A DNA stretch of 64,000 nt, from positions 170,737 through 234,736 of the forward strand of contig NZ_LMRR01000045.1 in assembly GCF_001426085.1 (NCBI RefSeq), read 5' to 3'. A program made the translations under genes and the position numbers. The notes under the pieces were generated by a model that was given only the letters and a program-made list of their open reading frames with translations, was not told the DNA's origin and ran no database searches. The stretch comes from Rhodococcus sp. Leaf278 (GTDB taxonomy: Bacteria > Actinomycetota > Actinomycetes > Mycobacteriales > Mycobacteriaceae). Below are positions 29,284 to 37,813 of the stretch, piece after piece. Numbering within the stretch: the stretch's first letter is position 1; each line of letters starts with the position of its first letter.

Positions 29284-30579
29284 ATGACCGCATCTACTCG
29301 AGGTCGTTCCGCAGGCTCCACTCCTGCCACCCAAGGTCGTTCCGCAGGCTCCACTCCTGCCAGCATTCCCTGGGCCCTGCGAACCGACAAGCTGGTGGGA
29401 TCGGTGATCGATTCGTCGACATCGCTCCTCGCTGCGCAGAAACACGACATCGTGCGCTTCGCGATGGGATCTCCTGCCGCCGAGACGGTTCCGGCTGCTG
29501 CGTTCACCGAGATCGCCGGCAGCGTGCTCACCGCGGACGCATTCGATTACGGTGCCACCGAGGGTGACCCGGGCCTGCTCGACGCGTTGCTCGCGTACCT
29601 GGAGTCGGTGGGCGAGCCCACGTCCGAAGAGCGAGTGGTGATCACGTCGGGCGGGATGCAAGGCCTCGACATCGCGTGCAAGTTGTTCGTCGATCCGGGC
29701 GACCTGGTGATCGTCGAAAGCCCCACGTACACCAACGGAACCGCCACCGTACTCAGTTACGGGGGCGACATCCTCGAGGCCCCGATGGACAGTAACGGTC
29801 TCATCGTCGAGGCATTGCCCGAGCTCGTCGAGCGCGCCGGGCGGTTGCCGAAGATGATCTACGTGATCCCCAACTTCCAGAACCCGTCCGGGGTGACCCT
29901 GTCGCTCGAGCGTCGTCAGCTGCTCATCGAGCTGGCGCACAAGTGGGGATCGGTGATCCTCGACGACGATCCCTACGGTCTGCTCCGATTCTCGGGTGAG
30001 TCGATCCCCAGTTTCGGCACACTCAGTCCCGACGATCCGTTGATCTTCTCCGTACGCACGTTCTCGAAGATGATCGCGCCCGGCCTACGGGTGGGTTGGG
30101 TGGACGCCGCCCCCGAGGCGCGGCAGCTGATCGTCAACGCCAAGCAGGCCATGGACACGTGCACGAACCTGCCGGCCCAGCGGATGGTGGCCGAGTACAT
30201 CCGGCGCGGACTGCTCGACGAGCATCTTCGGTCGTTGGCCTCGGTGTATCTGCCACGCAAGATCGCGATGCAGAACAGCATCGACAAACACTTCGGCGAT
30301 TCGATGTCGACGACCGACCCCGAGGGTGGGTTCTTTCTCTGGGCGACGCTGCGTGGCAACGATGTCGATTTCTCTACTCAGGACTTGTTCGAGACGGCGC
30401 TGGCAGAAGGAGTGGCCTACATTCCGGGACCGGCATTGTCTGTGGGCGGAAAATTTCACGATTCGTTGCGGCTGTGCTTCGCCTCGTCGACTCCCGAACG
30501 TATCGACGAGGGAATCAGGAGACTTGCGGTGGCAGTGGAGAAGTCCAAGCACCTGCTCGCCTCCGACCCGACTCGATGA
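29284..30579 (+). CDS. PLP-dependent class I/II aminotransferase with repeat-derived N-terminus
   Basis: A 431-residue fold-type I enzyme related to 2-aminoadipate and MocR-domain aminotransferases: FAMGSPAAETVP, SGGMQGLDIACKLF, IPNFQNPSGVT, DDDPYGLLRFSG and the PLP lysine Lys262 in TFSKMIAPGLRVGW. It has no DNA-binding domain. It starts at ATG 29284, 2 nt after doeA, with GGAG 6 nt upstream. Residues 7-26 consist of two 11-residue repeats (GRSAGSTPA-x2) made by a tandem DNA repeat and look like a foreign insert before SIPWALRTDKL. It could transaminate diaminobutyrate, aspartate or a hydroxylated derivative; the substrate is unknown. Confidence 0.85.
   Translation: MTASTRGRSAGSTPATQGRSAGSTPASIPWALRTDKLVGSVIDSSTSLLAAQKHDIVRFAMGSPAAETVPAAAFTEIAGSVLTADAFDYGATEGDPGLLDALLAYLESVGEPTSEERVVITSGGMQGLDIACKLFVDPGDLVIVESPTYTNGTATVLSYGGDILEAPMDSNGLIVEALPELVERAGRLPKMIYVIPNFQNPSGVTLSLERRQLLIELAHKWGSVILDDDPYGLLRFSGESIPSFGTLSPDDPLIFSVRTFSKMIAPGLRVGWVDAAPEARQLIVNAKQAMDTCTNLPAQRMVAEYIRRGLLDEHLRSLASVYLPRKIAMQNSIDKHFGDSMSTTDPEGGFFLWATLRGNDVDFSTQDLFETALAEGVAYIPGPALSVGGKFHDSLRLCFASSTPERIDEGIRRLAVAVEKSKHLLASDPTR
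29302..29361 (+). repeat. Tandem pair of the dispersed repeat inside the aminotransferase gene
   Basis: Two identical 27-nt copies (GGTCGTTCCGCAGGCT, then CCACTCCTGCC) start at 29302 and 29335, a period of 33 nt. They keep the reading frame and encode GRSAGSTPA twice. Other copies lie at 19651, 31573, 31606 and 34724. Confidence 0.85.
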
Positions 30580-31838
30580 CGGTCACGAGTTCCGAACGTG
30601 CCCTTCTGGATTCGATCGATGAGTCGGACATCATCGGTTTGACAACCGCTTTGATCGATGCGGGCGGTGAGAATCCCGGGAATACCGAGGAGAAGACCGC
30701 AAAAGTCCTTGCCGAACACTGTCGCGCACTGGGTTTCGATGTTCGGACGGTCGAGGTCGCTCCTGGTCGGCCCAATGTTTTCGTGTCCATCGGATCCGAC
30801 GAGCGGCCCGGGGCGCTGTTCGTGGGCCATTCCGACGTGGTCCCCGCTGGTACGGGCTGGACCGCCGATCCCTTTTCCGCCGTGGTTCGGGACGGCCGCA
30901 TCGTCGGCCGCGGGTCCTGCGACATGAAGGGCGGCCTGGCCGCGGTGGTGGCGGCCATGACCGCTGTGCTGCGTTCCGGTCTCGCGGACGAGTACCCCAT
31001 GACGTTGGCGTGCCTGGTCGACGAGGAGGACACCGGACTCGGTATCCGAGCGTTCGTCGCCGAACCGCAGCACCGCACGTACAGCTGTTGCGTGGTGGCG
31101 GAGCCAACGGATCTGGTCACCATCTACGGATGCCGAGGAGCAGCGAACCTGGAGATCGAGGTTCGGGGCCGATCCGCGCACGCGGGGCAACCGCGCAACG
31201 GCGCAAACGCCATCTCGGCCGCAGCACGCATCATCGACATTATCGAGGGCTCCCAGGCCGAGCTCGACGCGAACCCCGACCCCGAACTGGGGCCGGCCAC
31301 CTGGAATGTGGGGACGATAGCGGGAGGTACGGGCACGTCGATGGTCGCCGACCGGTGTGTCGTCACGGTCGACCGCCGTCTCCTACCGGGCGAGAGCGCC
31401 GCGGGCGTCGTCGGCGATCTACGATCACGCATCGAATCAGCGGGACTCATCGGGTCCGGTATCGATGTCGAGATCGGTATCTCGATGGAGATGCCGGGCT
31501 TTCTGACCAGCATCGACGACGGATTGGTCACTACCGCAGTGCAATCGGTCATCGACAACGGATCCATAACGAATGGTCATTCCGCAGGCTGCAATCCTGT
31601 GCTCGATGGTCATTCCGCAGGCTCCAATCCTGTGCGTTTCACTGACATCTGGACCGCATCGTGCGATGGTGGTTTTGTGGCACAGCAGATGGGAATACCC
31701 ACCGTCGTGCTCGGTCCGGGGGAGATCGAAAAACAGGCGCATCGACCGGACGAGTCCGTGGCCGTGCGGCAATTGACCGACAGCGCAAGGGCGTACGCGT
31801 TGATCGCCACCAGAATTGCTGCACTACCAGGACTTTAG
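30576..31838 (+). CDS. M20-family (ArgE/DapE) deacetylase, candidate N-acetyl-diaminobutyrate deacetylase
   Basis: A 420-residue zinc amidohydrolase. Metal ligands are His85 (GHSDVVPAG), Asp in GRGSCDMKGG and the Glu pair in LVDEEDTG; the dimerisation domain begins near GRSAHAGQPRNGANA. The family deacylates N-acetyl-ornithine and similar amino acids, so acetyl-diaminobutyrate released by DoeA is a natural substrate here. Known DoeB/EutE belong to the unrelated AstE/AspA family, so this would be a replacement. The ATG overlaps the preceding stop codon (ATGA). Residues about 333-353 (two GHSAGxNPV units) come from a DNA repeat inserted just before the active-site segment RFTDIWTASCDGGF. Confidence 0.84.
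   Translation: MTVTSSERALLDSIDESDIIGLTTALIDAGGENPGNTEEKTAKVLAEHCRALGFDVRTVEVAPGRPNVFVSIGSDERPGALFVGHSDVVPAGTGWTADPFSAVVRDGRIVGRGSCDMKGGLAAVVAAMTAVLRSGLADEYPMTLACLVDEEDTGLGIRAFVAEPQHRTYSCCVVAEPTDLVTIYGCRGAANLEIEVRGRSAHAGQPRNGANAISAAARIIDIIEGSQAELDANPDPELGPATWNVGTIAGGTGTSMVADRCVVTVDRRLLPGESAAGVVGDLRSRIESAGLIGSGIDVEIGISMEMPGFLTSIDDGLVTTAVQSVIDNGSITNGHSAGCNPVLDGHSAGSNPVRFTDIWTASCDGGFVAQQMGIPTVVLGPGEIEKQAHRPDESVAVRQLTDSARAYALIATRIAALPGL
31573..31635 (+). repeat. Tandem pair of the dispersed repeat inside the M20 gene
   Basis: Two copies start at 31573 and 31606 (period 33 nt), each ATGGTCATTCCGCAGGCT followed by (G/C)CAATCCTGTGC. They differ from each other at one base and from the 29302 pair at a few positions. 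The insertion is in frame and encodes GHSAGCNPVLD and GHSAGSNPVRF. Confidence 0.85.
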
Positions 31839-31952
31839 CGCTGCACGAGGGGGTTGGCCGAACCGTACGTTCTGCATCGCCGTAATGTCGAATGCTGCGA
31901 AGTACCACACCGACGCTCCACTTTGTCCACAAAAGCGAGAGGTATTTCGACC

Positions 31953-33380
31953 GTGACCGAAAATTCAGGGTCGGCAGCATCGCCGACCGGATATCCCCCC
32001 AGTACCGACACCCTGAGCCCGGACGAGACCAAAATTCTCCACCGCGCCATCGGCGGATCGGCACTCGGCAACGCAGTCGAGTGGTTCGATTACGCGGTGT
32101 ACGGCTATCTCGCCGTCTACATTGCCGCCAATTTCTTCCCGTCCGAGGACGGGGGAGCGAGCCTGCTCTCCACCTTCGCCGTGCTGGCCGCGTCGTTCAT
32201 CATTCGTCCCATCGGCGGTATCGTGCTCGGCCCACTCGGCGACCGCATCGGTCGCCAGAAGGTCCTCGTACTGACCGTCTCGATGATGACGTTGGCCACG
32301 GCGGCGATCGGTGTGCTGCCGACATTCGACACCATCGGCATCGCCGCACCGTTGCTGCTGCTCGTCTGCCGTTTGGTGCAGGGCTTCTCCACCGGTGGTG
32401 AATACGGCGGCGCAGCAGTGTTCATGGCCGAGTACGCACCCGACAAGCGCCGCGGATTCTTCGGATCGTTCCTCGAATTCGGTACCCTCGCAGGCACCGT
32501 GGGCGGTGCCACCCTGTGCACCCTGCTCAACGTCGGTCTCGGCGACGAGACCATGGAGGCCTGGGGCTGGCGAATTCCATTCCTGGTGACACTGCCGTTG
32601 GGCATCGTTGCGCTGTGGCTGCGGACCCGGCTGGAAGATTCTCCGGTGTTCGCCGAAGCGAAGGAAGAGGGAGGCACGGTCGACGAGGGGGCAGGCGGAG
32701 CCGTCACCTCACTCAAGGCCACCATGACGTACTGGCAGCGGATCCTGATCCTGATGGGATTCGTGCTACTGCTCAACATCGCTTACTACACGGTGCTGAC
32801 GTTCTTGCCCTCGTACCTGAGCGACACGTTGGGGCACAGCACTACTCAGTCCAACTTCACCCTCGTGGCCATCATGATCATCATGATGTTGATCATCAAC
32901 CCCATCGGCGCTCTGTCCGACCGGGTGGGTCGAAAGCCGTTGCTTCTGGTCGCCTGCGTGGGGTACTTCGTCTTCAGCGTTCCGCTGTTCCTGTTGATCA
33001 TCAACACCGGTCTGATCGGCCAGAGCATCGGCTTGCTCGGTCTCGGAGTGTTGCTGGTCATCATGTGCTCCTGCGTGTCGTCGACACTGCCCGCACTGTT
33101 CCCCACTCAGGTGCGCTACGGGGCGTTCGCAATCGGATACAACGTGTCGACAGCGCTCTTCGGTGGCACGGCGCCGCTGATCCTGACGTTCCTGATCGAC
33201 CGAACCGGTTCCAACCTGGTCCCGGGTTGGTACATGATGATCGCCGCCGCCATCGCGTTCGTTCCGATCCTGTTGATGCCCGAGACGGCAGGACGATCAC
33301 TACGCGGAACCCAGTGCCCAGGTGACAACGACGACGAGGTTGCCGCATCCGGCGTCGAACTCGTCGGCTACAAGAAGTAG
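31953..33380 (+). CDS. ProP-like MFS transporter of the metabolite:H+ symporter family
   Basis: A 475-residue protein with twelve hydrophobic segments. It shows strong ProP/MHS signatures: GGSALGNAVEWFDYAVYGYLAVYI, IRPIGGIVLGPLGDRIGRQK, CRLVQGFSTGGEYGGAAVFMAEYAP, KRRGFFGSFLEFG and GWRIPFLVTLPLGIVALWLR. ProP proteins import proline, betaine and ectoine with protons. The C-terminus lacks the osmosensing coiled coil of E. coli ProP, which suits a nutrient-uptake role. GTG 31953 is chosen because GAGAGG lies 10 nt upstream and the frame before it is not family-like. It follows the M20 gene after 114 nt. Confidence 0.9.
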   Translation: MTENSGSAASPTGYPPSTDTLSPDETKILHRAIGGSALGNAVEWFDYAVYGYLAVYIAANFFPSEDGGASLLSTFAVLAASFIIRPIGGIVLGPLGDRIGRQKVLVLTVSMMTLATAAIGVLPTFDTIGIAAPLLLLVCRLVQGFSTGGEYGGAAVFMAEYAPDKRRGFFGSFLEFGTLAGTVGGATLCTLLNVGLGDETMEAWGWRIPFLVTLPLGIVALWLRTRLEDSPVFAEAKEEGGTVDEGAGGAVTSLKATMTYWQRILILMGFVLLLNIAYYTVLTFLPSYLSDTLGHSTTQSNFTLVAIMIIMMLIINPIGALSDRVGRKPLLLVACVGYFVFSVPLFLLIINTGLIGQSIGLLGLGVLLVIMCSCVSSTLPALFPTQVRYGAFAIGYNVSTALFGGTAPLILTFLIDRTGSNLVPGWYMMIAAAIAFVPILLMPETAGRSLRGTQCPGDNDDEVAASGVELVGYKK

Positions 33381-33382
33381 TA

Positions 33383-34339
33383 GTGGCACCGACTCTCGTC
33401 GTTCTGCATGCCGGCGACCTTCCCGACGGACTCGAGTCCGTCGAGGAGGTCGCCGTTGTCAGATATGCCACGGCGGACACGCTTGCGGATGCAGTCGACG
33501 GTGCCGACGCGTTGCTGCTCTGGGATTTCTTCTCACCTGCAGTCCGATCCGCCTGGCCGCGGTGCGGTTCGTTGAAGTGGATCCACATCGCCGCTGCCGG
33601 CGTGGACTCGTTGATGTTCGACGAGTTGGTGGAATCCGATGTGGTCGTGACCAATTCGCGGGGCGTATTCGATCGCCCGATCGCAGAATTCGTACTGGCT
33701 CAGATCCTCGCGTTCGCCAAGGATTCCGAACGCTCACGTGCACTGCAGCATTCGAAGATTTGGCAACACCGCGAGACCGAACGCATCGACGGCGCGCACG
33801 CGATGATCGTGGGCACCGGAGCGATCGGTCGTGCCATTGCAACTCTGCTGAGTGCGGTGGGGATGTCGGTCTCGGGCGTGGGTCGAACTGCACGAGAAGG
33901 CGACCGAGATTTCGGCACCGTGTACGCCAGTGATGATCTGGCGGACCAGGTAGCGCGGGTCGACTATCTGGTTCTGGTTGCCCCGTTGACCGAACAGACG
34001 AGGGGTCTGGTCGACGATTCGGTGTTGGCCGCGATGAAGCCCGGCGCGCGGGTGATCAACGTGGGCCGCGGTGAGCTGCTCGATACCGAGGCACTGCTGA
34101 AGCATCTCGGCACCGGCCACATTGCCGGTGCCGCGCTGGACGTGTTCGAGACCGAGCCGCTCTCGGCCGACCATCCGTTGTGGACGACCGAGAACGTGAT
34201 TCTCACGCCGCACATGAGCGGCGACGCGTCGGGGTGGAAGCAGCAACTCGCAAAGGTGTTCGCCGACAACGCGCGTCGATACTTTCGGGGCGAACCCTTG
34301 ATCAACGTCGTGGACAAGAAGTTGGGATTCGTGGCGTGA
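33383..34339 (+). CDS. NAD-dependent D-2-hydroxyacid dehydrogenase
   Basis: A 318-residue protein with the Rossmann motif GTGAIGRAIATLL (about residues 143-155) and the catalytic triad of the family: Arg in NVGRGELLD, Glu in DVFETEPLS and His in LTPHMSGDASG. It reduces 2-oxoacids to D-2-hydroxyacids or the reverse. It begins 2 nt after the transporter stop codon (GTG start), so it belongs to the same transcript. Together with the FAD/Fe-S dehydrogenase it suggests a 2-hydroxyacid in the pathway, though the identity is unknown. It converges with the flavin oxidoreductase 4 nt downstream. Confidence 0.88.
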   Translation: MAPTLVVLHAGDLPDGLESVEEVAVVRYATADTLADAVDGADALLLWDFFSPAVRSAWPRCGSLKWIHIAAAGVDSLMFDELVESDVVVTNSRGVFDRPIAEFVLAQILAFAKDSERSRALQHSKIWQHRETERIDGAHAMIVGTGAIGRAIATLLSAVGMSVSGVGRTAREGDRDFGTVYASDDLADQVARVDYLVLVAPLTEQTRGLVDDSVLAAMKPGARVINVGRGELLDTEALLKHLGTGHIAGAALDVFETEPLSADHPLWTTENVILTPHMSGDASGWKQQLAKVFADNARRYFRGEPLINVVDKKLGFVA

Positions 34340-34343
34340 GACC

Positions 34344-35492
34344 TCAGTAGGCGCGCTCGTATTGCGGTGCCACGGTCGGACTCATCTCCACACCGAGTTC
34401 GCGGGCAGCGCGCCGCGGCCAGTACGGATCACGCAGCAGCTCGCGCGCCAGCAGCACGGCTGTCGCCTCGCCCAGCGAGACGATGTCCTCTGCCTGCTTT
34501 GGTTCGGTGATCATGCCGACCGCAGCGGCGGGCATCGTGGTCTCGTTCTGGATACGCCGTGCGAACGGAACCTGGTAGCCGGGACCGACCGGGATCTTGG
34601 CGTGCACGTTTCCTCCGGTGGAGGTATCGACCAGATCCACCCCGTGTTCGGTGAGGATCTGCGACAGGGCGACCGTCTGGTCTGCCGTCCAGCTCGGAGC
34701 TTCCAATTCGGCTGTGGCATGTAATGGTCGTTCCGCAGGCTCCACTCCTGCCTCGTTCTCGGGCTCGTCCAGCCAGTCCGTCGCGGACAGACGGACGAAC
34801 ACCGGAAGCTCGGCCGGCCACACCTCACGGACTGCGTCGACCACCTCGATCAGCAGCCGCGTGCGGCCCGCGAAGTCACCGCCATACGCGTCGGTACGAG
34901 TGTTGCTGGCGGGCGAGAGAAATTGGTGCAACAGGTAACCGTGCGCACCGTGAATCTCGGCCACCTTGAATCCGGCCTTCAGTGCGCGCTGCGCCGCAGA
35001 GCGAAAGTCGTCGACGATCTTCGCGATGTCGTCGCCGGTTGCCTCGCGGGGCGTCGCATAATCGCCGAAGGCGATCGCGCTCGGACCGATGGTCTCCCAG
35101 CTGCGGGGATCGTCGGCGGGCAGCGACTTGCCGCCGAGCCAGGGAGCAGCTGTGGAAGCCTTCCGGCCCGCGTGTGCCAGCTGGATGCCCGGAACGCTCC
35201 CGAAGGACGCGATCTCGGCGACGATCTCGGCCAGTGCGTCTGCCTGTGTGTCGTTCCAGATGCCGAGGTCCGATGGACTGATGCGACCCTCAGGGCTGAC
35301 TGCAGTGGCTTCGGTGATGATCAGGCCGGCACCGCCGATCGCACGGCTCACCAGATGAGTGCGATGCCAGTCGCCGGCGGCACCGACGTGCTCGCCCGCG
35401 TCGTCGGCCGAGTACTGGCACATCGGTGCCATCCATACCCGGTTGGGGAAGGTGACCTCGCGCAGGGTCAGAGGCTCGAACAAGGCACTCAC
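34344..35492 (-). CDS. NADH:flavin oxidoreductase, old yellow enzyme (YqjM type)
   Basis: A TIM-barrel FMN ene-reductase of 382 residues: PLTLREVTFPNRVWMAPMCQYSA with the YqjM-type Cys, QLAHAGRKAS, AEIHGAHGYLLHQFLSP with SNTRTDAYGG, and the FMN phosphate site near the C-terminus. GTG 35492 is chosen because GGAGGA lies 8 nt upstream; the frame upstream is Arg-rich and not family-like. A stretch near EPENEAGVEPAERPLHA is encoded by a copy of the dispersed repeat and is absent from relatives as I recall them. It is divergent from proA. The physiological substrate is unknown. Confidence 0.9.
   Translation of the reverse strand: MSALFEPLTLREVTFPNRVWMAPMCQYSADDAGEHVGAAGDWHRTHLVSRAIGGAGLIITEATAVSPEGRISPSDLGIWNDTQADALAEIVAEIASFGSVPGIQLAHAGRKASTAAPWLGGKSLPADDPRSWETIGPSAIAFGDYATPREATGDDIAKIVDDFRSAAQRALKAGFKVAEIHGAHGYLLHQFLSPASNTRTDAYGGDFAGRTRLLIEVVDAVREVWPAELPVFVRLSATDWLDEPENEAGVEPAERPLHATAELEAPSWTADQTVALSQILTEHGVDLVDTSTGGNVHAKIPVGPGYQVPFARRIQNETTMPAAAVGMITEPKQAEDIVSLGEATAVLLARELLRDPYWPRRAARELGVEMSPTVAPQYERAY
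34724..34752 (+). repeat. Dispersed repeat, single copy inside the flavin oxidoreductase gene
   Basis: ATGGTCGTTCCGCAGGCT followed by CCACTCCTGCC matches the 29302 copies nearly base for base. The host gene is on the opposite strand, and the frame is still kept, encoding part of EAGVEPAERP. Confidence 0.85.
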
Positions 35493-35592
35493 AGGTGTTC
35501 CTCCGGTCTGTCGGTATCGACGCCGTCGACGTCGGTGATCTCCACGTCGTGCTGCAACGACGCGGCGATGCAGGTTCATTCCCGGGCCCTAT

Positions 35593-35598
35593 TAGTGT
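35593..35598 (+). promoter_or_regulatory. Probable -10 box of leaderless proA
   Basis: TAGTGT is followed by 7 nt and the proA ATG at 35606. There is no ribosome-binding site, so the transcript probably begins at the A of ATG. Confidence 0.5.
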
Positions 35599-35605
35599 GT
35601 AGATC

Positions 35606-36886
35606 ATGACTGCTTCCGTCTCGGCCGAATCGGTGCCCACGACGCTCGACGAGCGTGAGAACGTGCACGCGGCCGCTCGTCGGGCACGGATTGCTTCGCG
35701 TGCGCTGGCACTGCTGACGACCGCCGAGAAGGACTCGTTGCTGCATACCGCCGCCGATGCCGTGGTTTCTGCTGCGGATTCGGTCCTGGCTGCGAACGCG
35801 GCCGACATCGAGATCGCGCGAGCAGCGGGTACGGACGAGGGTCTGTTGGATCGACTGCGGTTGACCGCGTCGCGCATCGACGGCATCGCGGCAGGACTGC
35901 GACAGGTCGCCGCACTGCCGGATCCGATCGGCGGGGTCATCCGCGGTTCGACCCTTCCCAACGGTCTCGAGATCAGGCAGGTGAGGGTTCCTCTCGGCGT
36001 GGTGGGCATGGTCTACGAGGCGCGGCCCAACGTCACCGTCGACGCGTTCGGTCTCGCGTTCAAGTCCGGCAACGCGGTGCTGCTGCGAGGTTCGTCCTCG
36101 GCGGCACAGTCCAACGCAGCATTGGTCGACGCGCTGCAAGGGGCGTTGCGCGAACACGGTCTGCCCGAGGCCGCCGTTCAACTGCTGGGCAGTGCCGACC
36201 GCGCCACGGTCACCCATCTCATTCAGGCGCGCGGTCTGGTGGACGTGGTCATCCCACGCGGGGGCGCGGGGCTGATCGCTGCCGTCGTTCGCGATGCCAC
36301 GGTGCCGACCATCGAGACCGGAGTCGGTAACTGCCACGTGTACATCCATTCCTCGGCCGATCCGGAGATCGCCGAGAAGATCGTGCTGAATGCCAAGACC
36401 CGTCGAGTCAGTGTCTGCAACGCTGCCGAGACCGTGCTGGTCGACGCTGCGATCGCCGACACCGTGGTGCCGCGGCTGCTGCAGGCGTTCCAGATGCACA
36501 GCGTCACGGTGCACGGCGACCTGCCCGGGCTGGTGCCCGCGAACGACGAGGACTGGTCGCAGGAGTACCTCTCGCTCGACATCGCGCTGAAGGTCGTGGG
36601 CGGCATCGACGAGGCGATCGAGCACATCGATCGATACGGAACCGGACATACCGAGGCGATCGTCGCGGCCGATATCGGAGCCGCGCGCGAATTCACCCAG
36701 CGTGTCGACGCGGCTGCGGTGATGGTCAATGCCTCCACCGCCTTCACCGACGGTGAGCAATTCGGCTTCGGTGCCGAGATAGGTATCTCCACTCAGAAGC
36801 TGCACGCCCGAGGGCCCATGGGATTACCCGAGCTGACCTCGACCAAATGGACAGTGTGGGGCGACGGGCACGTCCGAGATGTCTGA
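35606..36886 (+). CDS. proA: Gamma-glutamyl phosphate reductase
   Basis: Second step of proline synthesis: NADPH reduction of gamma-glutamyl phosphate to the semialdehyde. The 426 residues belong to the aldehyde dehydrogenase superfamily, with [21 protein letters not shown], the catalytic Cys271 in [13 protein letters not shown] and the C-terminal [13 protein letters not shown] signature. It is separated from proB by 21 kb of mostly accessory genes. The probable leaderless promoter lies in the 113-nt divergent gap with the flavin oxidoreductase. Confidence 0.96.
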   Translation: MTASVSAESVPTTLDERENVHAAARRARIASRALALLTTAEKDSLLHTAADAVVSAADSVLAANAADIEIARAAGTDEGLLDRLRLTASRIDGIAAGLRQVAALPDPIGGVIRGSTLPNGLEIRQVRVPLGVVGMVYEARPNVTVDAFGLAFKSGNAVLLRGSSSAAQSNAALVDALQGALREHGLPEAAVQLLGSADRATVTHLIQARGLVDVVIPRGGAGLIAAVVRDATVPTIETGVGNCHVYIHSSADPEIAEKIVLNAKTRRVSVCNAAETVLVDAAIADTVVPRLLQAFQMHSVTVHGDLPGLVPANDEDWSQEYLSLDIALKVVGGIDEAIEHIDRYGTGHTEAIVAADIGAAREFTQRVDAAAVMVNASTAFTDGEQFGFGAEIGISTQKLHARGPMGLPELTSTKWTVWGDGHVRDV

Positions 36887-36930
36887 CGCCTCAGCCGTAC
36901 CGGCCAGACCCGATCATCAGGAGTTGTGAC

Positions 36931-37812
36931 GTGGATCGTGCCCTACCGACGACACCGCCGCTGTTCGCGAGTGTGAACGACGTCCTCGAGCGTCTGGCCG
37001 AAACGGGATACCTGGCCGACAAAGCCACGGCCACCTCTGTCTTTCTCGCCGACCGCCTCGGCAAACCGCTGCTGATCGAGGGACCGGCGGGTGTGGGAAA
37101 GACCGAATTGGCTCGTGCCGTGGCCCAGACGACGGGTGCCGAGCTGGTGCGGTTGCAGTGCTACGAAGGCGTCGACGAGGCCCGCGCCCTGTACGAGTGG
37201 AACCACGCGAAGCAGATTCTGCGAATTCAGTCGGGGACCAGTGCCGACTGGGATTCGACGAAGCTCGATGTCTTCTCCGAGGAGTTCCTGCTCGCGCGGC
37301 CGCTGCTGCAAGCCATTCGGCGTACCGACCCCACCGTGCTGCTCATCGACGAGACCGACAAGGCCGACGTCGAGATCGAAGGACTGCTGCTCGAAGTGCT
37401 CAGCGACTTCGCGATCACCATCCCCGAACTCGGCACCATCACCGCCGAGCGCACTCCGTTCGTGGTGCTGACCTCCAACGCCACTCGCGAACTGTCGGAG
37501 GCCCTCAAGCGCCGCTGCCTGTTCCTGCACCTCGATTTCCCCGACGCGGACCTCGAGCGTCGAATCCTGGCCAGCCGGGTTCCCGAACTGCCCGAGGCGA
37601 TCGCGGAGCAGTTGATCAAGACCGTCCGTGTGCTGCGCGGGATGCAGCTCAAGAAGTTGCCGTCGGTCGCCGAGACCATCGACTGGGGTCGCACGCTGCT
37701 GGCTCTCGGGATGGACACCCTCGACGAGGATGCCGTGCGCTCGACTCTCGGCGTGGTGCTCAAACATCAGTCGGACCAGGTGCGCGCAGCAGCCGAACTG
37801 CGGTTGAACTGA
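36931..37812 (+). CDS. MoxR-like AAA+ ATPase
   Basis: A 293-residue AAA+ ATPase with Walker A GPAGVGKTE, Walker B VLLIDETDKAD and sensor 1 VVLTSNATRELSEALKRRC. GTG 36931 follows AGGAG by 7 nt. The VWA protein starts 1 nt after its stop codon. Such pairs act as chaperones that insert cofactors or remodel complexes through the MIDAS site of the partner (CoxD/CoxE type). It corresponds in position to Rv2426c. The client is unknown. Confidence 0.92.
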   Translation: MDRALPTTPPLFASVNDVLERLAETGYLADKATATSVFLADRLGKPLLIEGPAGVGKTELARAVAQTTGAELVRLQCYEGVDEARALYEWNHAKQILRIQSGTSADWDSTKLDVFSEEFLLARPLLQAIRRTDPTVLLIDETDKADVEIEGLLLEVLSDFAITIPELGTITAERTPFVVLTSNATRELSEALKRRCLFLHLDFPDADLERRILASRVPELPEAIAEQLIKTVRVLRGMQLKKLPSVAETIDWGRTLLALGMDTLDEDAVRSTLGVVLKHQSDQVRAAAELRLN

Positions 37813-37813
37813 C

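Noticed and set aside
29302-31635. 33-nt tandem repeats considered as a short CRISPR array
   Set aside because: Only two units occur per locus, there is no unique spacer of constant length between longer repeats, the units are in frame inside enzyme genes, and no cas gene is present.
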